From positions 1 through 41,079 of the forward strand of contig CAUJFL010000153.1 of assembly GCA_963169165.1 (NCBI GenBank): a DNA stretch of 41,079 nucleotides, written 5' to 3'. The notes below the pieces were generated by a model. It did no database searches. It saw only the letters and a program-made list of their open reading frames with translations, and was not told the origin of the DNA. Source of the DNA: Myxococcota bacterium (GTDB lineage: Bacteria; Myxococcota_A; Polyangia; Polyangiales; Polyangiaceae). Shown here one piece after another: positions 1 to 8,232 of the stretch. The number at the start of each line of letters is the position of its first letter. Positions within the stretch are counted from its first letter, which is position 1. Position numbers and translations under genes: made by a program.

Positions 1-2
1 AG

Positions 3-971
3 GGCGCCTACGCCTCGCCGGGCGCGGCCGATCTGCGTCGATTGCTCGATCCCAACGAGGGCGCGCGGTGGGCGATCGTCCTCGCGGCGCTGCTGCTGTT
101 CGCGTACGCGGTCGTCTCCGGGCCGGTCAACTTCGCCGTCGCGCGCAACCGCGGCCGCCCGCTGTCGGCGCTGGTGGCCTTGCCGCTGATGTCGCTCGGC
201 GCCTTCTTGATGATCGTGCTGCTCGGCGTCGTGTCGCGCGGCGTGCGCGGCCAGGCGCGGCACCTGTCGCTCGTCGAGGCGGGCGGCGGCATGACGAAGG
301 GCGCGGTGCGGCGCTACCGAGGCTTCTTCACGCCGAGCGCCAAGCGCCTGACCTTGCGCGCGACCGACACCGGCGCGGTGATCGACGTGCTCAGCGACTC
401 GTCGTCGAAGCAGGCCGACACGCAGCTGCTGGTCGAGCGGGGCGGGCTGTCGCTCTCGAACCTCGCGACCTTGCCGTGGCAGACGGTGGTCGCGCGCGAG
501 GACGGCACCGCGGCGCTCGGCGGCGGCGTGGCGCTGGTGCGGGACGGCGCCGACGTGCGGGTGGTCAACCGCTCGGCGCGGGCGCTCCGCGGGGTGCTGG
601 TCCACGTGCCGCGGCGGGGCGTGTTCCACTTCGCGTCGATCAAGGACGGCGGCGCGGTGCTCGGCACGACCGGCACGCTGCTGCTCGCGTCGCCGACGAC
701 GTCCCACTCGCGCGGCGCGCTCGCGACCCACCCGCTGTCGGCCTCGACCTTCTCCGAGGCGTGGACGAAGGACGGCGGCGAGCGCCTGTCGCGCGCGTGG
801 ACCGCGCTCGAGGCCGTCACGCGGCCGCGGCAGGCCGACTGGTGGCCCGACGACGTCCCGGTGCTGCTCGCGCAGGCGGACGGCGGCGAGGGCGCCACGT
901 CCGACGCCGGTCTCTCGCTCACCGAGGACCGTGTGCTGCTGCGGATCGTCGGCTGGGGAGGCGCGCCGTGA
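3..971 (+). CDS. Membrane protein of an ABC export cluster, 5'-truncated
   Basis: The frame is open to the left edge, so the N-terminus lies outside the window; 322 residues remain. Two hydrophobic segments follow soon after the edge, one around residues 20-42 of the visible part and one around 52-78, separated by a short basic loop that contains GPVNF. A long soluble, beta-rich tail of about 230 residues follows. The GPVN-type motif between two helices is common in uncharacterised membrane subunits encoded beside GldA-like ABC ATPases; I recognise the type but cannot name a family firmly. The stop overlaps the GTG start of the ATPase gene by four bases (GTGA at 968-971), so the two are translationally coupled. 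It is probably a partner of the transporter, with a large extracytoplasmic or cytoplasmic domain; the substrate is unknown. Confidence 0.75.
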   Translation, partial: GAYASPGAADLRRLLDPNEGARWAIVLAALLLFAYAVVSGPVNFAVARNRGRPLSALVALPLMSLGAFLMIVLLGVVSRGVRGQARHLSLVEAGGGMTKGAVRRYRGFFTPSAKRLTLRATDTGAVIDVLSDSSSKQADTQLLVERGGLSLSNLATLPWQTVVAREDGTAALGGGVALVRDGADVRVVNRSARALRGVLVHVPRRGVFHFASIKDGGAVLGTTGTLLLASPTTSHSRGALATHPLSASTFSEAWTKDGGERLSRAWTALEAVTRPRQADWWPDDVPVLLAQADGGEGATSDAGLSLTEDRVLLRIVGWGGAP

Positions 972-2008
972 GCGCCCGCCCCGCCATCCGCGTGAGGCAC
1001 CTGTGGCACCGCTTCGGCGGGATGGACGTCGTGCGCGACGTGACCTTCGACGTCGGCGAGGGCGAGATCTTCGGGTTCATCGGGCCCAACGGCGCAGGCA
1101 AGACGACGACCATCCGCGTGATGTCGACGCTGCTCGAGCCGATGGCGGGCCGCGTCGAGGTCGACGGGCACGACGTCACGCTCGAGCCCGAGAAGGTGCG
1201 CAAGATCATCGGCTACATGCCCGATCACGCGGGCGTGTACGACCGGATCACCGTGCGCGAGTACCTCGAGTTCTTCGCCGAGGCGTACGGCGTGCCGCCC
1301 GACGTGGTCGAGGTGGTGCTCGAGCTGACCGATCTGAAGAAGCTCGAAGCGCGGCTCGTCGCGACGATGTCGAAGGGCATGAAGCAGCGCCTCGGGCTCG
1401 CGCGCATCCTCCTGCACGATCCGAAGATCTTGATCCTCGACGAGCCGGCGAGCGATCTCGATCCGCGCGCGCGCATCGAGATCCGCGATCTGCTGCTCGA
1501 GCTGCGGGCCCTCGGCAAGACGATCTTCCTCTCGTCGCACATCCTCACCGAGCTCGCCGACGTCTGCACGAGCGTCGCCATCCTCGAGAAGGGGCGGCTC
1601 GTCGTCGCCGGACCGATCAGCGAGATCGCCGAGAAGATGCGCGCCCGCGCGCCCGCGTCGCAGCGCCGACCCGAGCTCGGGGCGCCTCGACCGGCCGGCG
1701 ACGCGAGGCCCGCGGTGGTGACGGCCGGCGGCGTGGCGCTGCCCGACGAGGCGCAGCACCGCGTGAAGGTGCGGATCATCGGCGACGCGCACGCCGTGCT
1801 GCGGCTGATCGTCGGCGGACCGGGGGTCGTGGGCGCGCGGGTGACCTCCGCCAACCAGCTCACGGTGAAGTATCAGGGCGACGAGCGCTTCGTCGCGGAC
1901 ATGGTGCGCCACCTGGTCGCGCAGGGGGTGTCGCTCGTCGCGGTCGAGCCCGAGCGCACGGAGCTCGAGCGGATCTTCCTCGAGGCGACGCGCGGAGAGC
2001 TGCAATGA
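968..2008 (+). CDS. ABC transporter ATP-binding protein (GldA/NatA/CcmA-like)
   Basis: A 346-residue ABC ATPase. Walker A is GPNGAGKT at residues 39-46. The signature motif is degenerate, MSKGMKQR at 134-141, as is usual for the ABC-2 exporter (DRA/NatA/GldA) group. Walker B is ILILDE at 154-159, and a switch histidine follows in SSH. After about residue 230 comes an extra domain of about 110 residues with a Pro/Ala-rich linker and an alpha/beta C-terminal part, longer than a minimal ABC-2 ATPase. The GTG start is fixed by the 4-base overlap with the upstream gene, and the stop overlaps the permease ATG (ATGA, 2005-2008). It should power the permease encoded next. Substrate cannot be read from the sequence; lipid, polysaccharide or motility-type export are the usual roles. 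Confidence 0.93.
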   Translation: MSARPAIRVRHLWHRFGGMDVVRDVTFDVGEGEIFGFIGPNGAGKTTTIRVMSTLLEPMAGRVEVDGHDVTLEPEKVRKIIGYMPDHAGVYDRITVREYLEFFAEAYGVPPDVVEVVLELTDLKKLEARLVATMSKGMKQRLGLARILLHDPKILILDEPASDLDPRARIEIRDLLLELRALGKTIFLSSHILTELADVCTSVAILEKGRLVVAGPISEIAEKMRARAPASQRRPELGAPRPAGDARPAVVTAGGVALPDEAQHRVKVRIIGDAHAVLRLIVGGPGVVGARVTSANQLTVKYQGDERFVADMVRHLVAQGVSLVAVEPERTELERIFLEATRGELQ

Positions 2009-3699
2009 GCGCCGAAGAAGCCCCGCCGATGTCCTCCATCCCGCGGCCGCCGCGGCTCGCGGGCCGACAGAACCCCGTGTTCCTCCGCGAGCTGCGGCAA
2101 TCGGCGCGGCTGCTGCGCACGCCGTTCATCCTGATGACGGTGACGGCGGTGACGGCGTTCGTGCTGTCGGCGGTCGGCGGGATCATGATGACCAGCAAGG
2201 TGGGCCCGGCCGAGGTCGGGCGCGCCCTGCACCACACGTTCTTCTCGATCGCGTACTTCGTGGTCTCGCTCGCGGGCCCCACCGTCTCGGCCAACAGCAT
2301 CGCGCAGGAGCGCGAGGGCAGGACCTGGGAGGCCCTGATGCTGACGGGGCTGTCGCCGAGCGTGATCGCGCGCGGCAAGTTCACGTCGGCCTACACGTCG
2401 GTGGCGATGTTCATCGTGTCGCTCGCGCCGGTCGGGGCGCTGCCGTTCCTGTTCGGCGGCGTGACTGCGATCGAGGTCGTGCTCGCGTTCGTGTGCCTCT
2501 TCGTCGGCGCCGCGCTCTGGGTCGCGTTCGGCCTCGCCGTCTCGTCCAAGATGGAGAACCTGCGCGCGGCCATCGTGGTGACGCTGCTCGTCGCCGTGGT
2601 GACCGCGCCGGTGATCTACGGCGTCGGCATCTCGCTCACGTTCGCGGCGCACAAGCTCTGGCCCGCCGTCCCCGAGGGGTGGCCGGTGTGGCTGCCGTCG
2701 GCGTACGAGCGCGCGCCGTTCGGCTGGGACTACGTCGGCTACCTGCTCGTCGCGCCGCTCCTCGCCGCCGCGCTGCCGGCGTGGTTCTTCTACGAGGTGA
2801 CGCTGGCCAACCTCACCAGCGTGACCGACGATCGCTCGACGGGGATCCGGCGCTGGTTCCTCGTCAGCGCGACGGTGCTCGCGCTCGGCGCGGCGGCGAC
2901 CACGGTGGGCTCGGGTCTGGCGAGCGTCTCGGCGGTCATGCTGTCGCTGTACGCGTGGTTCCTCGTGCTCGGGACGTTCACGTTCGCGGGCGAGCCGATC
3001 GGCCCGTCGCGCCGGGTGCTCGCGCGGTGGGAGCGAGAGGGCGCGGGCGCCGTCGATCGCGCGCTCGGCCCGGGCGTGATGCGCGCGACCACGACGTCGC
3101 TCGTGATCGGGCTCGGCGGCGTGTCGGTGATCACCGCGGCGGGGCTCGCCGTCGGCGCGCTCGGGGGGAGCGCTACCAAGGCGATGGACAGCCTCGCGCT
3201 GATGGTCGTCGCGACCTACACGGCGGGGTTTTTCGTGTTCCTGGCGGGCTTCACCGCGTGGCTGCGCGCGCGGACCAACTCGGTGATGACGCCGCGGATC
3301 CTGCTGCTCGTCACGCTGGGCCTCGTGCTGATCGGGCCGTGGCTGGCCGCGGCGATCGGCGGCGCGATGTCGGGCGGCGTCGGCCACGCGCCGCTGCTCG
3401 CCGCGCCCTCGCCCATCTACGCGCTGGTCGTCGCGGCCGAGGTGGGCGGTCGCTCGGCGATGCCCGACGTGACCGCGGTGATCGTGGCCTCGGTCGCCGC
3501 CGGTGCGTGGGCGGTCGCGGGCCTGGTCGCGCTCGTCGCGGCCGCGCGCCGGTGCGACGCGGTCATCAAGGCCTACGACGAGGCGCTCTCGCGGGGCGAC
3601 GCGCTGCTCGCCGAAGAAGACGCGAAGGCGGCGGCAGACGTCGCCGAGATGGACGCGAACGCGACGGGCGAGGCGGATGCGACCCGCTCCCCCTCCTGA
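2005..3699 (+). CDS. ABC-2 type transporter permease
   Basis: A 564-residue polytopic membrane protein. Residues about 22-32 (NPVFLRELRQS) form the cytoplasmic amphipathic lead-in typical of ABC-2 permeases, followed by a first membrane helix. The stretch SIAQEREGRTWEALMLTGLSP near residue 100 is the conserved coupling-loop region of this permease class (ER-x-x-G-T-x-E-x-L). Roughly a dozen hydrophobic segments follow, so it is about twice the size of a six-helix ABC-2 unit. The C-terminus is an acidic, Ala-rich cytoplasmic tail (residues about 525-564). The ATG start overlaps the ATPase stop. Together with the ATPase and the truncated upstream protein it makes a complete export system apart from the missing 5' part. 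Confidence 0.9.
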   Translation: MSAEEAPPMSSIPRPPRLAGRQNPVFLRELRQSARLLRTPFILMTVTAVTAFVLSAVGGIMMTSKVGPAEVGRALHHTFFSIAYFVVSLAGPTVSANSIAQEREGRTWEALMLTGLSPSVIARGKFTSAYTSVAMFIVSLAPVGALPFLFGGVTAIEVVLAFVCLFVGAALWVAFGLAVSSKMENLRAAIVVTLLVAVVTAPVIYGVGISLTFAAHKLWPAVPEGWPVWLPSAYERAPFGWDYVGYLLVAPLLAAALPAWFFYEVTLANLTSVTDDRSTGIRRWFLVSATVLALGAAATTVGSGLASVSAVMLSLYAWFLVLGTFTFAGEPIGPSRRVLARWEREGAGAVDRALGPGVMRATTTSLVIGLGGVSVITAAGLAVGALGGSATKAMDSLALMVVATYTAGFFVFLAGFTAWLRARTNSVMTPRILLLVTLGLVLIGPWLAAAIGGAMSGGVGHAPLLAAPSPIYALVVAAEVGGRSAMPDVTAVIVASVAAGAWAVAGLVALVAAARRCDAVIKAYDEALSRGDALLAEEDAKAAADVAEMDANATGEADATRSPS

Positions 3700-3780
3700 C
3701 CACACGCCCCCACCGATCGGCCTGCGCGAGCGCGGCGCGCGCGCGGCGCGGCGGCGATTGCTGATACCTTGGAAGGTCGG

Positions 3781-4968
3781 ATGCGCGCGCGAAGCTCGAA
3801 CGCAGATCCTCCGGGCGTCGCGCGGCTCTCGCGCGACGTGTCCGCCGCGGTCACGCGCAAGACCCCGGGAGAGACGCGGCTCGCGGGCGCGGTGCGCGTC
3901 CTCGGTCCGCTGCTGCCAGAGGCCGCGCCGGCGCTCGCGGACGCGTGCGCGAGGCTCGTGCGGCGACGCGCGTCGGCGCGCCCGCTCTTCGTCGCGGGCG
4001 CGGAGGCGCTGCTCGAGGCCGAGCACGACGACGGCGCCGCGCTCGCCGAGTCGGGGCTGACCACGGGCGAGGACATCCCGCTCGGGCTCTGCGCCGCCGC
4101 GGCGCGCTCGCGCGCTTCGTCCCTCGACGCGCCCCTCACCAGGCTCGCGGCGAGCAAGCAAGCGCACCTCGCGTACGGCGCGGAGCTCGCGCTGGCCGCG
4201 CGGGGCGCGGCGCGCGGCGCGCGGCTGGCTGAGCTGGGTCCGAGGCTGCGCGAGTCCTCGAGGATCGCCGTGATCGAGCAGGTGGTCGTGCCGCTCGTCG
4301 ATGGCGCGACGCTCGCGCCGTCGGCGGCGCCGCACCTCGCGATCCTCCGCGACGCCGAGCGCCACCTCGGAAGGTGGCTGGCGCTCGCCGAGCTCGCCCA
4401 CCGCTCGGGCGATCCGGGGCCGCTCGTCGAGGCCGAGGCGCGATCGCGCGCCGGATCGGCGTCGTCGCGCGTGTCGTGGGCGCTGCTCGCGTGGGCGCTC
4501 CGCGGCGGTCCTCCGCCGAAGGCCCGGCCGACCTTCGATCTCCTCGCGCGGCTGTCGGATCGGCCGACGACGAAGAAGGATCTCTCGTTCTTGCACCGGC
4601 TCGGGCAGGCGCGTGTCCCCGAGATCGAGGCGCTCCTGCGGGCGACGATGGGCGACGGCGCGCTCGTCGAGCTCGACGCGGTGCGCGCGGCCCGCGCGCT
4701 CGCGCTCAACTATGATCACGACGGCGCGCGAGCGCGGCTCATCGAGGCCGCCGAGGGGCGGCGCGACGCGACGCGAGGTCCGGCGACGGCGGCGCTGTTC
4801 GATCTCGGCGAGCGAGAGCGCGCGCTGACCCACGCGGGCGAGCTGATGGAAGCGCGCGCGACGAGCGCGTTCGCCTGGGGCGCGCTCGTGCAGCTCGCGT
4901 CGATCGGCCGGGCGCGAGGGCCGCTCTTGACCGAGCGCGTGGCCCGCGCGCTCTCGGGCGGCGCGTGA
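3781..4968 (+). CDS. Hypothetical protein, all-helical, solenoid-like
   Basis: A 395-residue protein very rich in Ala, Leu, Arg and Glu, with no signal peptide, no membrane segment and no motif I recognise. The even spacing of amphipathic helices suggests a HEAT- or TPR-like solenoid, but that is inference. I chose the ATG at 3781 because GGAAGG lies at 3771-3776 just upstream; a TTG at 3769 in the same frame is possible but would place that ribosome site inside the gene. The stop overlaps the GTG of the protease gene (GTGA, 4965-4968), so the two proteins are probably made together and may work together, for example as a cytoplasmic partner of a secreted protease. A short gap of about 80 bases separates it from the ABC operon. 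Confidence 0.6.
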   Translation: MRARSSNADPPGVARLSRDVSAAVTRKTPGETRLAGAVRVLGPLLPEAAPALADACARLVRRRASARPLFVAGAEALLEAEHDDGAALAESGLTTGEDIPLGLCAAAARSRASSLDAPLTRLAASKQAHLAYGAELALAARGAARGARLAELGPRLRESSRIAVIEQVVVPLVDGATLAPSAAPHLAILRDAERHLGRWLALAELAHRSGDPGPLVEAEARSRAGSASSRVSWALLAWALRGGPPPKARPTFDLLARLSDRPTTKKDLSFLHRLGQARVPEIEALLRATMGDGALVELDAVRAARALALNYDHDGARARLIEAAEGRRDATRGPATAALFDLGERERALTHAGELMEARATSAFAWGALVQLASIGRARGPLLTERVARALSGGA

Positions 4969-6407
4969 AGCGCCTGGTGCTCGCGGTGGCGCTGCTCGCT
5001 GGCCGCGCCTCTGCGGCCCCACGCCTCGAGTGGGTCACGGACGAGCTCGTCGTCACCCGGCGGGTCGACGTCGTGCGCACCCCGCCCGCCGATCTCGCCA
5101 CGAGGCCGCGCGACGAGAACTCGTACCGCGTGCGCGCGCTGTCGGTCGACGGGCTCGCTCCGGTCGTGCGCGTCCGCGCGCGGAGCGTCACCGGCGCCGA
5201 GATCGGCGCGCTGCTGCCGACGATGACGGCCTGCCGCGACGGCGCGCCGGGCTGCTTCGAGAGCGCGCCGATCCGCCTGGTGATCGATCCCGCCGACCTC
5301 ACGCACCCTGCGTCACGCGGCCGCTCGCTCACCGTCGAGCTCGGCGGCGAGCTGGAGGCGACGCTCGGCCCCGCGCGCGCGACGGCCCAGGTCCTCGGCC
5401 CGCGCGCGAGCCCCATCGGCCCGATCGATCGCTACACGGCGCGACTGCGGGTGTCGATCTTGCGGCAGTCACCCGGCGGCCCGCCCGCGTTCGGCGCGAC
5501 GCTCGACGTCGCCAGGCGCCTCGTCTCGCGCCAGATCGATCGCGCGAACTCGGCGTGGGCCGCGTGCGGGCTCTCGTTCACGGCCGACCTCCGCGCCGTC
5601 GAGCCTCCGAGCGCCGACGTCGTGACGGTGGGCTGCGAGTCGGGCGCGCGCGCGGCGAAGGCGGGCGCGCTCTCGGTGAGCGTCGACGGCGCGCGCGTCA
5701 CGGCGAACTTCGCCGCGGGCGACTCTCCCCGAGCGGCCGCGAGGCGCCTGCTCTCCGCGCTGACGCGGGCGGGCCACGCGGTCGAGCTGTTCGACAACCG
5801 CGCGAACGGTCAATCGGGCGAGCCGACGGTCGATCTGCGGATCACGCGCGCCGGTCGCGCAGCGCGCGTGTCGAGCGTCGAGAGCACCGACGCCGCGCTC
5901 ACGCTCTGCGCGCCCGCGTTCGACCCGAGCGCCGGGCTCGCGCACTTCACGGACGCGGACGCCGTGCCCGGCACGATGGTCGAGCGGGCGCTGCTCCGCG
6001 CGGTCGACGACGGCGATCCCTCGACCATCGAGCTCGTGGTCATCCCGGGCTTCACCACCGCGGGGCGCATCGGCGAGAGCTTCATCCCGAGCGACGCCGG
6101 CACCGCCGTGCGCGCCATCATCGAGGACAGGGCGGGCGTGCGCGCAGACGCGGTGTCGCTCGCCCTCGCCCACGAGCTCGGCCACGTGCTGCTCGACGTG
6201 CCCGGGCACACCGACGATCACGGCGTCGACACCCCGACGCGGCTGATGGACAGCGACGCGGCCGATCCGTCGGCGTTCGGTCCGCGGAGGCTGACCGTCG
6301 ACGAGTGCGCGCGAGCGGTGAAAGCGTCGGGACCGGGCTCACGCTCTCCGGTGCTGCGACCCCTCGCCCCGTCGAAGGGCGGGGCCGAGCGGCCGACGCC
6401 GCGGTGA
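4965..6407 (+). CDS. Secreted zincin metalloprotease-like protein
   Basis: A 480-residue protein with a signal peptide (residues 1 to about 18, ending ASA-A). The active-site helix HELGH is at 403-407, and a third histidine is at 415 in VPGH. A methionine (M428) in the stretch TRLMDS follows about 13 residues later. This is the order of a metzincin (HExxH, third His, Met-turn), but the spacing to the third His is two residues longer than in the standard HExxHxxGxxH, and the glycine sits directly before the last His. The preceding 380 residues are beta-rich and have few Cys. It is likely exported and zinc dependent; the substrate is unknown. The start is fixed by overlap with the upstream stop. 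A short Pro-rich tail ends the protein. Confidence 0.7.
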   Translation: MKRLVLAVALLAGRASAAPRLEWVTDELVVTRRVDVVRTPPADLATRPRDENSYRVRALSVDGLAPVVRVRARSVTGAEIGALLPTMTACRDGAPGCFESAPIRLVIDPADLTHPASRGRSLTVELGGELEATLGPARATAQVLGPRASPIGPIDRYTARLRVSILRQSPGGPPAFGATLDVARRLVSRQIDRANSAWAACGLSFTADLRAVEPPSADVVTVGCESGARAAKAGALSVSVDGARVTANFAAGDSPRAAARRLLSALTRAGHAVELFDNRANGQSGEPTVDLRITRAGRAARVSSVESTDAALTLCAPAFDPSAGLAHFTDADAVPGTMVERALLRAVDDGDPSTIELVVIPGFTTAGRIGESFIPSDAGTAVRAIIEDRAGVRADAVSLALAHELGHVLLDVPGHTDDHGVDTPTRLMDSDAADPSAFGPRRLTVDECARAVKASGPGSRSPVLRPLAPSKGGAERPTPR

Positions 6408-6414
6408 GACGAGC

Positions 6415-6948
6415 TCAGGTCCAGTCGGCGCGCGAGGCCACGGCGGAGACGCGCGCCCGTCCGTCGGCGAGGAGCGGTCGCCCACGACCTCCGGCGCCGC
6501 CGTCGCAGACCGCCGCGATGCAGCGACAGTCGTCGCTGGTCTTCACGGGTGTGCCGATCACCTCGAGCGCGTGGACCTCGCAGGCAGCGAAGACGTCACA
6601 AGCGATGGGGGACCCCTACATTCTGCGCCGGGGTCTCGGGCCAGCACCGCACAACGGCGGGGCACGTCGAGGGCAGCAAGGAGCGGCTCGGCGGACGTGC
6701 CGGTGGGATCGATGCACGGCGTTCTGGCGGAGCAGCTGCTCCCCGGTGGACAAGTAAACCCTCCGGTCCCGCCGCTGGTTCTGCCGCCCCCCGACTCCCC
6801 CGGCCGCGCCTGCGTCGCCATCCGCCGCGGTCGCGGTCATCGCGGCGTCGGCGGCCGACGCGCCAGCGCGCGGTGCCCCGCCCGTCGGGGGACACGCTTC
6901 GGTGTCGGCACAGGCGGCGATCGCCGCGAGCGGCGACCGTCGCCGCAT
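6415..6948 (-). pseudogene. Cys-rich lipoprotein gene with two compensating frame disruptions
   Basis: Read from an ATG at 6948, the first part encodes a short signal peptide with lipobox IAAC (Cys13), then an Ala/Gly/Asp-rich linker. Near the six-C run at 6787-6792 the coding signal moves to another frame, which gives a Cys-rich stretch (CPPGSSC, TPC, AEC). Near the G5/C4 runs at 6607-6616 it moves back to the original frame, which then encodes about 60 residues with regularly spaced Cys and strong G/C third positions and stops at 6415. One extra base in the first run and one missing base in the second would restore a single 177-residue frame, and the total length (534) is a multiple of three. 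Without both corrections it is interrupted by an in-frame TAG at 6616-6618. It could be a decayed gene, a phase-variable gene or a pair of sequencing errors. Confidence 0.6.
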
Positions 6949-7261
6949 CCAACGTGATCCGCCGCCCACAGATTTGTGCGTCGAGTGCCACACCCAAGCT
7001 TCTCGCCGTGACCCCGAAGTTCGCACACGGACATGAATGGCTCCGGACGCGGGATCGTCCGGCAAGGTCGCTGTGCTCGGGGCGGGGAGAAGGCGCGCGG
7101 GCGCGGAGTGCGCGGAATTCGAGGGCCCCGGCGTTGAACGCGAGCGCGGCGGCGGTCTTCGAGTCGGTGGCCGCGGTCTCGTTGAACGAACTCCGTCCGG
7201 AGAGCGGGCGAGAGCCTGGGTGAGAAGGTGTCCTCGTCCGGACGCTGGCCCCAAGTCGTGG
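6949..7261. other. Gene-free stretch between lipoprotein and putative defence operon
   Basis: About 310 bases with no frame that carries a coding signature on either strand. It lies upstream of the minus-strand lipoprotein gene and downstream of the minus-strand defence operon, so it should hold the terminator of the latter and the promoter of the former. I find no run of T after a strong stem and no clear -35/-10 pair; the only palindrome is a 5-bp stem with a 2-base loop at 7191-7202. Composition is slightly less GC-biased than the neighbouring genes. Confidence 0.4.
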
Positions 7262-8224
7262 TCACGTCCGGTACCTCACGGTCGGGAGATGGTCGCCGAA
7301 GTAGCCGACGAGGACAACGGCCTCCGCGCCCGTGCGCGCGGCTCTGAAGTAGAGGCGCGCGCCGGCGCCGCCGGTCAGCTTCGTGTGAAGGCTCCAGCGT
7401 TCGGCCTCGAAGCCCTCGGGAACTGGGAAGTCACGCATCGGCCCCAACGTCCCGTCATCGAGCGTCGCCTTCGACTCGACGCTGTAGGTCACGCCCCCTG
7501 GCTCGAAGGCCTCGCCTTCCGGCCACCGGGTCGCGCCCACGTCGAGGGCGCGGAGATGCCGCAGCAGCTGCCGGAAGACGGGCTCGCGCCCCGTGAGCGC
7601 TGCGATCTGGTCGACGGCTCTCGTGCCCAGGCGAAGACGCGGAAAGAGCTCGCCAGCCCTAGAGAGTACGGCCCGACCGTCTGCGACCGATCGATCGATG
7701 CGCTCGAGGAGCATCAGCCGCTGTGGCGCGACCTCGTCCGCAGAGGCGAACGCCGGTACGTCGATCGTCTCGCTCCGCTCGCCTGCCTCGTCGAGGTAGG
7801 TCAGCGCGACGGTCAGCGTGCCGCCCGCAGGTCTCGAGGCGCTCGCGAGCGGCGCGATGACGCCGTCGGTCAGGGCGGCAAGCCCTGCGCCCAGCACGGG
7901 GGAGCCGCCCACCTTCGCCTCGACGGCGCGCGCGCGCTCGGCGGCGGCGAAGAGACCGCCGTCCCCGTCGATGAAGGGCTGGCTCGCAAGCCGGGTTGCC
8001 AGCAGGCGCCCCGCGTCGCGATCCGTCGCGCGATCAAAGCACCACCTTCGGAGGCCGAAGCCATCGCCGATGTCGCGGTCGGCCGCATCGCGGACAGACC
8101 GCAGCACCCGAGACGCGCCCAGGTCATCGAAGGCCTGGAGCGTCCGTGCCAGACCGAGCACGCGCGCGGCAGGAGACCACGACGGGCAAGGAACGAGGCT
8201 GGTCTCGTCGAGGATCGGCTCCAC
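7262..8224 (-). CDS. Third protein of DUF262/DUF3696 operon, family not recognised
   Basis: A 320-residue soluble protein, the last gene of a three-gene minus-strand operon; only 8 bases separate its GTG start from the ATPase stop. No signal peptide or membrane helix. Residues 1 to about 200 are mostly helical, with an RMLLERIDR-type helix in the middle. The last 40 residues (around TKLTGG, LYFRAA and VLVGYFGDHLPT) have the alternation of short strands seen in small RelE-like or viral-defence effector domains, where a G-Y-x-G-x-H-L motif is frequent. That likeness is from memory and weak. Its fixed place behind a DUF262 protein and a DUF3696 ATPase suggests it is the effector or sensor of the system. 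Codon use is less extreme than in core genes. Confidence 0.7.
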   Translation of the reverse strand: MEPILDETSLVPCPSWSPAARVLGLARTLQAFDDLGASRVLRSVRDAADRDIGDGFGLRRWCFDRATDRDAGRLLATRLASQPFIDGDGGLFAAAERARAVEAKVGGSPVLGAGLAALTDGVIAPLASASRPAGGTLTVALTYLDEAGERSETIDVPAFASADEVAPQRLMLLERIDRSVADGRAVLSRAGELFPRLRLGTRAVDQIAALTGREPVFRQLLRHLRALDVGATRWPEGEAFEPGGVTYSVESKATLDDGTLGPMRDFPVPEGFEAERWSLHTKLTGGAGARLYFRAARTGAEAVVLVGYFGDHLPTVRYRT

Positions 8225-8232
8225 TTCTCGCC

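Noticed and set aside
7191..7202. Terminator downstream of the defence operon
   Set aside because: A 5-bp stem with a 2-base loop and no T run is expected by chance in this composition.
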